A program made the position numbers and the translations under genes. A DNA stretch of 8,021 nt from Desulfobacterales bacterium (GTDB taxonomy: Bacteria > Desulfobacterota > Desulfobacteria > Desulfobacterales > 4be13), in NCBI GenBank assembly GCA_029940115.1, contig JAOZRQ010000102.1, positions 5,731 through 13,751 of the forward strand, in the 5' to 3' direction. Each line of letters starts with the position of its first letter. The first letter of the stretch is position 1. The notes beneath the pieces are model-generated. The model did not search any database, was not told the origin of the DNA, and saw only the letters and a list, made by a program, of their open reading frames with translations. Positions 1-4,971 of the stretch are shown here, piece after piece.

Positions 1-19
1 GCTTTTCCTGACGGTTTGG

Positions 20-64
20 GGATCTGTCCGTTCGGGAAAAAAGCCGGGTTTCTTGGACAGGTCC
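20..64 (-). repeat. Stem-loop repeat downstream of thiB (copy 1)
   Basis: A 10-bp inverted repeat with one mismatch (20-29 against 55-64) encloses a loop that carries the AAGAAACCCGG motif on the minus strand. The 22 nt at 33-54 are identical, in inverse orientation, to 4331-4352. That copy is also enclosed by a short perfect stem, but with a different stem sequence. It lies 46 nt past the thiB stop and has no T-run after the stem, so I call it a dispersed structured repeat and not a terminator. A frame opened by a GTG at 92 on the minus strand runs through it to the window edge (30 codons) without a recognisable product. Confidence 0.7.
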
Positions 65-109
65 GAACCGGGCGTGGATGTTGTTTGGTCACAGGTGCTT
101 ACCGCTTTT

Positions 110-1147
110 TCATCTGAGGACCACTTCTGTCCACGCCTCAATCCACTTTTCACGATTGGCGTCAATTTTGTCAAATGAGATGGCAACTGGACTTTCGGCA
201 ATGCTCGCATATGTGGTGAACACCTCCGGCAAGGCGGCAACGGGGTTGGCCGGAAAGACAAACATCTGTAGGGGGATGTCTTCCTGGAATCGCTTGTCCA
301 ACATAAAATCGACCAGTTTGCGCGCGAGCTTGGTTTTTTTGGTGCCTTTGAGTATCCCCGTGAATTCGATCTGGCGAAAACAGGTTCCGGGACTCACCAC
401 TGCCGCGGTGGGTGATTCAGACGGCTTTTTCTCCGCAAAATGGACTTCAGCCGGCGGACTGCTCGCGTAGCTCACCACAATGGGCCGGTTCCCTTCCGAT
501 GCCGCGCTGAACTGGCCCCAGTACGCTTCTTTCCAACCGTCAACAACCCGTACGTCGTTTTCCCTGAGTTTTCTCCAGAAGTCGAGATACCCCTGTTCCC
601 CGAAATGCCCCACGGTGGTCAGGAGAAACGCCAGTCCCGGCGAAGATGTGGCAGGGTTTTCCACCACTGTGAGACCCGCGTATTCAGGCTTCATAAGATC
701 CGCCAGTTTCGCCGGCGGCTGAAGTCCTTTGCGGGAAAACCATTTTTTGTCATAATTGAGACACACATCCCCAAAATCAACCGGCAACAGACGGTTTCCA
801 TTGTCCAGCCTGAGATGATCAGGAATTTTGGCCAGAAGTGGAGAGTCATGCCGCTCAAAAATGCCAGCCTTAAGCGCACGACTCAGAAAGGTGTTGTCCA
901 CCCCGAAAAAGACATCGGCCAAAGGGTTCGCTTTGGAAAGAATGGCTTGATTCAGTGCCGCGCCGGCATCTCCGGCCTTCAGAAAACGGACTTTGGCCTG
1001 ATTTTCGCTCTCAAAGGCCATCAGCACCTCCTTGCTGACACTGAAACTGTCATGGGTCATCAGGATGATTTCCTGAACGCCTTCGTTTGCGGGGTTCTGG
1101 TTGCACCCTGTCATGCACAGCGCAATCAGAAACACATAAGTTTTCAT
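110..1147 (-). CDS. thiB: Thiamine ABC transporter substrate-binding lipoprotein
   Basis: Product of 345 residues that binds thiamine (and probably its phosphates) outside the inner membrane and delivers it to the ThiP permease and ThiQ ATPase. It has a short lipoprotein signal: Lys2, a hydrophobic core, then MTGC with the lipidated cysteine at residue 15. Most family members, such as E. coli ThiB, are free periplasmic proteins, so membrane anchoring is a small difference. Family segments in order are ADVFFGVDN (77-85), PVDFGDVCLNYDK (122-134), ENPATSSPGLAFLL (163-176), DGWKEAYW (203-210) and SYASSP (226-231); the last two correspond to the thiamine-pocket region of ThiB. The C-terminal WIEAWTEVV is also typical. 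The start is supported by AAGGAT at 1155-1160, 7 nt before the ATG. A TPP riboswitch and terminator lie upstream, which independently supports a thiamine role. No clear thiP follows in the 109 nt left before the window edge. Confidence 0.95.
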   Translation of the reverse strand: MKTYVFLIALCMTGCNQNPANEGVQEIILMTHDSFSVSKEVLMAFESENQAKVRFLKAGDAGAALNQAILSKANPLADVFFGVDNTFLSRALKAGIFERHDSPLLAKIPDHLRLDNGNRLLPVDFGDVCLNYDKKWFSRKGLQPPAKLADLMKPEYAGLTVVENPATSSPGLAFLLTTVGHFGEQGYLDFWRKLRENDVRVVDGWKEAYWGQFSAASEGNRPIVVSYASSPPAEVHFAEKKPSESPTAAVVSPGTCFRQIEFTGILKGTKKTKLARKLVDFMLDKRFQEDIPLQMFVFPANPVAALPEVFTTYASIAESPVAISFDKIDANREKWIEAWTEVVLR

Positions 1148-1182
1148 TTTTTTTATCCTTGGTTATCCTTGAACGTGGACGT

Positions 1183-1272
1183 GGACATTCAGTTGCGGGC
1201 AAGTTCAAGTATAAGTTCAAGTTTACGTATAAGTTCAAGTTTACGTTCACGTTCAAGTTTACGTTCACGTTT
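1183..1272 (+). repeat. Hexamer tandem array in the thiB leader, with 37-nt repeat copy 1
   Basis: From 1201 to 1272 there are twelve consecutive 6-nt units of the type AAGTTC/AAGTTT/ACGTTC (plus-strand reading). The 37 nt at 1183-1219, which include GGACATTCAGTTGCGGGC and the first units, are identical to 4725-4761. The array lies between the terminator of the TPP riboswitch and the thiB ribosome-binding site, so it is transcribed as part of the thiB leader. It is non-coding; plus-strand frames through it only give Ser/Lys-rich repetitive peptides. Confidence 0.9.
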
Positions 1273-1277
1273 GAAAT

Positions 1278-1339
1278 AAAAAAAGCCATCCCCCTGATGC
1301 AGAGACGCTTTTAAGGCGGCCCTGCTCGAAGGATGGCTT
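1278..1339 (-). terminator. Intrinsic terminator, expression platform of the TPP riboswitch
   Basis: On the minus strand AAGCCATCC (1339-1331) pairs perfectly with GGATGGCTT (1291-1283) and is followed directly by a T-run (1284-1278, then more T). The 39-nt loop can form a small inner GCAG/CTGC stem. It begins 11 nt after the riboswitch aptamer and precedes thiB. TPP-dependent formation of this hairpin would stop transcription before thiB when thiamine is plentiful. The terminator is seen in the sequence; its coupling to the aptamer is inferred from position. Confidence 0.85.
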
Positions 1340-1350
1340 CAACAAAATGA

Positions 1351-1440
1351 GGCTGTTTCCTCCGCCGGCATTACCCGGATCAGGTTCAACGGTCGGACTC
1401 TCATCCAGAGTCCCTCTCAGCCCGGTTTGCCCGAGCTCCC
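1351..1440 (-). promoter_or_regulatory. TPP riboswitch (THI element)
   Basis: The minus strand carries the conserved TPP aptamer blocks in order and spacing: CTGAGA (1420-1415) in the pyrimidine-sensing arm, then an ACTCTGG/GAGAGTCC variable hairpin, ACCTGATC (1385-1378), TAATGCCGGCG (1373-1363) and a purine-rich GGAGGAAA end. It is oriented toward thiB and followed by an intrinsic terminator, the usual OFF-switch arrangement in which bound thiamine pyrophosphate stops expression. Its 5' edge is only about 16 nt from the heptamer repeat array, leaving little room for an undisturbed promoter; I see no convincing -35/-10 pair there. Confidence 0.95.
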
Positions 1441-1456
1441 GATAAAAATTTGAAAA

Positions 1457-1594
1457 GTGATGAGTGAAGCGTGAAACGTGAAGCGTGAAACGTGATGCGG
1501 GATGCGTGAAACATGGAATATGGATCACGCATCACGAGTCACGCATCACGCATCATGGGTCACGCATCACGGGTCACGAGTTACGCATCACGCA
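1457..1594. repeat. Heptamer tandem array with inverted arms
   Basis: The left part (1457-1512) is eight consecutive 7-nt units of GTGAAGC/GTGAAAC/GTGATGC type. After a 12-nt spacer, the right part (1525-1594) is ten consecutive 7-nt units of TCACGCA/TCACGAG/TCACGGG type. The right units are the reverse complement of the left ones, so the array can fold into a long imperfect hairpin. The right arm overlaps the last four codons and stop codon of the exported selenoprotein gene, and the left arm ends about 16 nt from the TPP riboswitch. Unit length and tandem style resemble the heptanucleotide STRR repeats described in filamentous cyanobacteria, but that is an analogy only. Confidence 0.92.
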
Positions 1595-2954
1595 TCACAT
1601 CATGCCGTATATATCTGTTGTCGAGAATCGTTGTTCCTTTCTGTTCATAAATGCCGTCTCCGGAGAAGTCGGAGTGAACTTCGATATCAGGGACAGAGAC
1701 ATGGAAATAATTCACATCGGTCCTGCCGCTGGCATCAAACCATATCTTCACAAAAAGATCCGGATTCTCCGGGCTTCCCCAGTCCACATCCGAAGGACTG
1801 GCATGGAAATGCCCCCAGAGCACCTGATGCCCGCCGGCGGTCACATCCTCACCCCCTGTCCGCCACACCGCGTCAACCGGTCCCTTTTCCTCCGTATGGA
1901 TCACCGCCCCTATCCTGAGATCGTTGATCAGGGCATATCCTGAGGGATCCTCCAAGGGATGATATTCTTCAGGGGCATTCCCATCCTCGTGCTTCTCCTC
2001 CATCCGGCGTTCCCCATTTTCATAATACTGACGGATGTATCTTCTCTCCAAGGTCGCGGTTCCCTTGCTGCCCCCGATGCTGTCGCCGAGATGGTCCGAA
2101 TAGACATCTATGTCAGGGACAGACACATGGAAAAAGTTCACATCAATCCTGCCGGCCGCATCAAGCCAGATTTTGACGAACACGTCCGGGTTGTTCTCGC
2201 TTCCCCAAGTGACATCCTCGGGGCTGGCATGAAAATACCCCCATATGACCTGATGCCCCCCTTGGGTCAGATCCTCTCCACCTTTTTGCCAGATGGCTTT
2301 GATGGGGCCTTTCTCCTCAGTGTGGATCATCGCCCGGACCCAGATGTCCAGACCGGCCTCATCCCCCTGCCCTGTTTCGGTCAAATGGACGACCACAGTA
2401 TCCCTCGATTGCAGGTACTCGCTGTCACTGACTGTCAGCCGAAAGACCAGCAGTTCCGGTTCTGGTCCCATGACATGCGGAGCGACAAACTTTGGCTGAT
2501 CTGTCTGATGGTCGGAGATATCCACGCGGGTTCCCTGAGTCTGCTCCCACAGATAATGGCTGACAGAGTCGTCCGGATCAGATGAGGCGGACCCGTCCAG
2601 CGTGACCACGCTCCCCCCACCCACCGCCTGATCAGGCCCCGCGTCTGCTGTGGGAGGGGCGTTCAGCAATACGGCATCTTCGACAGGATATCCCCCATTT
2701 GACAGTCTTCTCGACATTTGTTCCACATCGGTCTGGGTCTCATCAAAGACCACCTCGGCGATCTTGGTTCCTGTGTCAATGTCATAAGTGATCACCCCAT
2801 CCACGGAGTTGAGGATAGAACTTATCCCCGCGTTTGCCCCTCATTCGCCGCAACCGGGAATGGTGAGACGAACGGTTCGTTCCCCTGACGCTGTTGAATA
2901 CGCCAAGAGAGAGAAACAGCAGGCCAGCAGAAAAATTGTCGATGTTCTTTTCAT
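1581..2954 (-). CDS. Exported HMA-domain selenoprotein (CxxU) with PKD domain and duplicated C-terminal domain
   Basis: Read with TGA at 2843-2841 as selenocysteine, this is a 457-residue protein. Residues 1-24 are a signal peptide (Lys-Arg, hydrophobic core, STASG); an early LLAC could suggest a lipoprotein but sits unusually close to the start. Residues 27-93 form an HMA/MerP-like domain: RTVRLTIPGCGE, then Sec38, GANAGISSIL, later GVITYDID and TDVEQMSRRL. The metal motif would be Cys35-Gly-Glu-Sec38, i.e. CxxC with the second Cys replaced. Residues 98-191 are PKD/K319-like (PPTADAGPDQ, DGSASSDPD, YLWEQTQG). Residues about 202-309 and 344-451 are two copies of one unrecognised domain (IHTEEKGP, GGHQV.WG.FHASP, VFVKIW, DVN.FHVSVPDI). 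The ATG at 2954 has GAGGG 4 nt before it and lies 10 nt after pilZ. The last residues derive from heptamer repeats. Alternatives are a TGA-disrupted gene or restart at GTG 2804, which would lack the signal peptide. Likely role: periplasmic metal or redox binding. Confidence 0.82.
2811..2843 (-). promoter_or_regulatory. Candidate bacterial SECIS element after in-frame TGA
   Basis: The in-frame TGA (2843-2841) is followed by 11 nt, then by GGGGATA (2829-2823), the loop AGTTC (2822-2818) and TATCCTC (2817-2811). All seven stem positions pair, one as G-U. The loop has a G as its second base and begins at the 19th nucleotide after TGA. These values fit the general bacterial SECIS model (small apical loop with a G in its first two bases, roughly 16-37 nt from the UGA). 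The hairpin would recruit SelB with Sec-tRNA. The structure is seen; its function is inferred. Confidence 0.78.
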
Positions 2955-2964
2955 GCAACCCTCA

Positions 2965-3309
2965 TCAACTTTGAAAGGAAAAGCCAAAAATCAGGCTCTC
3001 AATAATTTGGGCGGCTTCCTGAGAGATGTTCACCAGTTGGAAACCAATATCATAAAATTCAGGATTGACGCTTTTTGTGCACCACATGCTTCTGGCATCA
3101 AATGTGATCTGCTCACGTCCTTTTATCTCTTCCGGCAACACCAGTCTCAACTGGAAAACGGTGTTTGTCTTGACAGGGGCCTCGCTTGTCAACATCAGCC
3201 CTTCGGTGGTGATGTTGACCAACTGGCCCACGCGCTCACCGCTGTTTCTGTCAAAAACATTCAGGTAATAAATCAACTGCTTGCGTTTGAGTCTTCTTTT
3301 TTCCCTCAT
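2965..3309 (-). CDS. PilZ-domain protein, probable cyclic di-GMP receptor
   Basis: Small cytoplasmic protein of 114 residues with no signal peptide or membrane segment. The N-terminus is strongly basic and contains an RxxxR motif (Arg5 to Arg9). The second PilZ signature, usually D/NxSxxG, appears as Asn32-Ile-Thr-Thr-Glu-Gly37, with Thr in place of Ser. These two motifs form the cyclic di-GMP site in the family. The remainder (TVFQLRLVLPEE, ITFDARSMWC, YDIGFQLVNIS) matches the beta-barrel pattern, including the late D-I-G-F-Q-L strand common in PilZ proteins. It therefore consists of a single PilZ domain. The ATG at 3309 has AAAAGGCG upstream. The gene ends 10 nt before the HMA selenoprotein gene on the same strand, so the two are probably co-transcribed. 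I see no sequence clue to its effector partner. Confidence 0.85.
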   Translation of the reverse strand: MREKRRLKRKQLIYYLNVFDRNSGERVGQLVNITTEGLMLTSEAPVKTNTVFQLRLVLPEEIKGREQITFDARSMWCTKSVNPEFYDIGFQLVNISQEAAQIIESLIFGFSFQS

Positions 3310-3708
3310 GTCAACGCCTTTTCAGGAGCGTTCAGAAGCTGACTTTTTCCATTCTTTTGCAACGCAGGAACAATTGGCACCTCGCGCCTTTTCTCTGCCC
3401 AAGCGGGAAACGAAGTTTTTTGAAAAAACTTGGTTTCTCAAAGTCCATAATAAGGAAACCCAGTTTCTGAAACAGTGCCGCGTCACCTGGACCCAGCCCC
3501 TGAATGCGAAACCAGGTTTCTTTGTGATCATCAAATTTTTGCAAGTTGCTGTATGGGAAGCCTTAACCCTTAATATATTCAAAGGATTCCGAAAGATGGT
3601 TCACTGCCTGACGGATGTCCTTTCATGGCAACCATGACCTGACACGCTCAGTTCCATTATGAATCCAATCTCTTCAGGTTTCCGATCCAGTGAAAAGTTC
3701 AGGCCACG
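3310..3708. other. Repeat-bearing intergenic region between dodecin and pilZ
   Basis: No credible gene lies in these 399 nt. They contain several small palindromes around a GAAACC/GGTTTC core. One hairpin at 3407-3437 pairs GAAAC with GTTTC around a perfect 9-bp AAGTTTTTT/AAAAAACTT stem. Shorter ones are GAAAC-CCA-GTTTC at 3455-3467 and GAAACC-A-GGTTTC at 3508-3520. They look like diverged relatives of the AAGAAACCCGG repeat seen at 33-54 and 4331-4373. Minus-strand frames here give only KKPGF-like peptides from the repeats. I find no clear terminator for dodecin and no clear promoter for pilZ. Confidence 0.6.
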
Positions 3709-3915
3709 CTATGATTCATATTTGAAGGACAGGCTCATTCTGGCGCGATATGCGGTAACCTTCCCATCCTCAACCTTCAAATCCAGCTTGCCGACCTCCG
3801 CAATCCTCATGTTCTTCAGAGATTTGCTGGCCGTTTCCACCGCATTTTTTGCAGCCTCTTCCCAAGAGTTTACGCTCGTCCCTACCAATTCGATTACCTT
3901 GTAAACGCTTTCCAT
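3709..3915 (-). CDS. Dodecin family protein (calcium-dodecin-like subtype)
   Basis: A complete 68-residue dodecin, the usual length for this family of small beta-alpha-beta-beta proteins that assemble as hollow dodecamers. Conserved features are SVYKVIELVGTS (3-14), SWEEAAKNAVETASKSL (17-33), the MRIAEV strand (36-41), EDGKV (49-53), YRARM and the terminal SFKYE. Flavin-binding dodecins carry a Trp in the R-W-F-E-V strand that stacks on the flavin ring; here the position is Ile (R-I-A-E-V). The pattern is closer to the calcium-binding dodecin subtype represented by M. tuberculosis Rv0379, as I recall its sequence, so flavin storage is doubtful. The ATG at 3915 is chosen because GGAGGAG lies just upstream (core GGAGG at 3925-3921, 5 nt spacing); the next in-frame ATG at 3927 overlaps that Shine-Dalgarno site. 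Further upstream extension would run into tandem 14-mer repeats. Confidence 0.93.
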   Translation of the reverse strand: MESVYKVIELVGTSVNSWEEAAKNAVETASKSLKNMRIAEVGKLDLKVEDGKVTAYRARMSLSFKYES

Positions 3916-4009
3916 AATCTCCTCCATTTCCTCGACAAAAAACGTCGGGGACAGGTTTTGATTCAGGTAACCCGGCTCCACATTCCTCCCCGCTCGGCTC
4001 GGACTTGTC

Positions 4010-4065
4010 CCCAAACGCCAAGACCCAAACGCCAAGACCCAAACGCCAAGACCCAAACGCCAAGA
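4010..4065. repeat. Four perfect tandem copies of a 14-mer
   Basis: The unit CCCAAACGCCAAGA occurs four times without a mismatch at 4010-4023, 4024-4037, 4038-4051 and 4052-4065. A partial, diverged unit (CGCCAAGATGG) follows at about 4079-4089. The array lies about 95 nt upstream of the dodecin start, on the side where its promoter should be. Perfect identity suggests recent expansion or ongoing slippage. Confidence 0.95.
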
Positions 4066-4324
4066 TGGATCGTCAATCCGCCAAGATGGGGAAAATTGTT
4101 CAGCCACGGATACCCAGTTGAATTTATTTCACCCTTACGACAAAGTCATCCTTATCATAGCCATTTTTTTTTGGCAAGCGTTTTTATGTTCATCCGATGA
4201 AAAAAATGACGGATGGATGAGGGATGAGGGGTCGCTCAATTGGATACCCAGTTTTGCACAGAATCCATATCCCGGTCCAATTTTTGAATTTTCATCCACT
4301 TGATTTCGAATTTTGAAATATTTG
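4066..4324. other. Non-coding spacer
   Basis: AT-richer spacer with no supported gene on either strand. It holds a 12-nt direct repeat, GGATACCCAGTT, at 4108-4119 and 4242-4253, and a short inverted repeat CATCCG/CGGATG (4191-4196 and 4210-4215) followed by a GGATGA-rich run. I see no terminator or clear promoter. Confidence 0.5.
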
Positions 4325-4373
4325 TCTGGCAAGAAACCCGGCTTTTTTCCCGCCAGAAAAACCCGGGTTTCTT
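4325..4373 (+). repeat. Stem-loop repeat (copy 2) with extended palindrome
   Basis: TCTGGC (4325-4330) pairs with GCCAGA (4352-4357) around a 21-nt loop. The 22 nt at 4331-4352 are identical to the inverse of 33-54. In addition, AAGAAACCCGG (4331-4341) is the reverse complement of CCGGGTTTCTT (4363-4373), so a longer alternative hairpin is possible. The conserved loop with different but still complementary stems in the two copies points to a structured repeat family. Confidence 0.75.
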
Positions 4374-4412
4374 TCCCATTCACTTTTTTTGTCCTGTACA
4401 TAGAATATTTGT

Positions 4413-4440
4413 TTGATATATTGACCGAATTTGGTATGAT
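4413..4440 (+). promoter_or_regulatory. Possible sigma70-like promoter
   Basis: TTGATA (4413-4418) and TATGAT (4435-4440) are separated by 16 nt, close to the sigma70 consensus. Transcription would run rightward through the hexamer array and the composite palindrome at 4595-4703, with the kinase gene more than 700 nt away. AT-rich spacers yield such matches by chance, so this is weak. Confidence 0.22.
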
Positions 4441-4481
4441 TTTTCCTGATTATAACGCTTTTCGGGGAGGCCGCTCTGTCC

Positions 4482-4592
4482 GTGAACATGGACGAGAACG
4501 TGCACGTGCACGTGAGAACGTGCACGTGAACATGCACGTGAACGTGCACGAGAACGTGAACGAGACGTGAACGAGACGTGAACGTGAACGAG
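4482..4592 (+). repeat. Hexamer tandem array (GTGAAC/GTGCAC/GAGAAC)
   Basis: About 18 units of the pattern GTGAAC, GTGCAC, ATGCAC or GAGAAC follow one another. Three units are irregular: one has 8 nt (4512-4519) and two have 5 nt (4562-4566 and 4573-4577), which breaks any long reading frame. The array stops at the left edge of the composite palindrome, and the same unit type resumes on its right side at 4706. Confidence 0.9.
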
Positions 4593-4594
4593 GG

Positions 4595-4703
4595 CCTTGA
4601 TCATCGTTTCGGCCACCCTGCTCCCGCCGGATTGCCAAATCCGGCGGGCGGCCTGGATTTGGCAATCCAGGCCGAGCAAGGTTGGTCCAAACGATGATCA
4701 AGG
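4595..4703. repeat. Composite palindrome: outer stem with two inner hairpins
   Basis: The outer arms CCTTGATCATCGTTT (4595-4609) and 4689-4703 are perfect 15-nt inverse complements. Pairing continues imperfectly through 4611-4623 and 4674-4688. Inside are two perfect 11-bp hairpins: CCCGCCGGATT (4623-4633) with loop GCCA, and CGGCCTGGATT (4649-4659) with loop TGGC. The two loops are complementary to each other, and the two hairpin cores are inverse complements, so a single long hairpin is an alternative fold. The 8-mer TGAACGAG flanks it at 4585-4592 and 4706-4713, as a target duplication would, but it is also a hexamer-array sequence. It has no coding capacity and may be a MITE-like or REP-like element. 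Confidence 0.88.
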
Positions 4704-4705
4704 TC

Positions 4706-4784
4706 TGAACGAGAACGTGAACGAGGACATTCAGTTGCGGGCAAGTTCAAGTATAAGTTCAGGTTCAAGTTCAAGTTCAAGTTC
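4706..4784 (+). repeat. Hexamer array, with 37-nt repeat copy 2
   Basis: GAACGAG/GAACGTG units (4707-4724) lead into a 37-nt segment (4725-4761) identical to 1183-1219. Seven hexamers, mostly AAGTTC, follow at 4743-4784. The order of parts (GAACGTG-type units, GGACATTCAGTTGCGGGC, AAGTTC-type units) is the same as in the thiB leader, so the two places hold copies of one composite repeat with different unit numbers. Confidence 0.9.
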
Positions 4785-4849
4785 ACAGCCCCCTAAATCG
4801 GCACTGCTCCCTGACAATTCTGAATCTGATTCTGGAAAATATATGGCCG

Positions 4850-4971
4850 GGTACTTACAGGACAAAAGGTTGTGGTAAGTACCTGATCATAAGTTTTTGT
4901 ATATAAGACCTACGAGGTTTTTGAAACCTCGTAGGTCTTTGAAGCAAAAACTTTTGATCAGGTACTTACAG
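4850..4971. repeat. Nested inverted repeat, MITE-like
   Basis: Outer arms of 25 nt (4875-4899 and 4945-4969) are inverse complements with one mismatch and end in GTAAGTACCTGATCA. Within them sits a perfect 14-bp hairpin, GACCTACGAGGTTT (4907-4920), 3-nt loop, and its complement (4924-4937). The 11-mer GGTACTTACAG occurs in direct orientation at 4850-4860 and 4961-4971; its first copy can also pair with the left outer arm. There is no transposase. It may be a non-autonomous element or a remnant of insertion-sequence ends. Confidence 0.85.

Noticed and set aside
1..92. Start of thiP on the minus strand from GTG 92
   Set aside because: The frame is open to the edge but runs through a dispersed stem-loop repeat, has no ribosome-binding site that I can see and does not resemble a permease N-terminus.
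440..1279. Plus-strand 279-codon frame opposite thiB
   Set aside because: It lies entirely opposite the well-supported thiB gene and ends in hexamer repeats; the peptide has no recognisable domain.
1457..1594. Heptamer array as a CRISPR
   Set aside because: Units are 7 nt, contiguous and without spacers, in opposed orientations; no cas genes are present.
1581..2804. Shorter reading of the exported protein starting at GTG 2804
   Set aside because: It would begin in the middle of the HMA domain and lose the signal peptide and metal motif. No ribosome-binding site precedes the GTG, while the ATG at 2954 has one and sits just after pilZ.
3709..4107. Longer dodecin reading of 132 residues
   Set aside because: The extra N-terminus is a translation of the 14-mer tandem repeats, and the strong GGAGGAG site fits the short 68-residue form of normal family length.
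4482..4592. Hexamer array as a coding His-Val repeat protein or CRISPR
   Set aside because: Irregular 5- and 8-nt units break the frame, the unit is too short for a CRISPR and there are no spacers.
4595..4703. Composite palindrome as a tRNA or a terminator
   Set aside because: It has no T-loop, anticodon-arm geometry or CCA end, and no T-run follows the stem.
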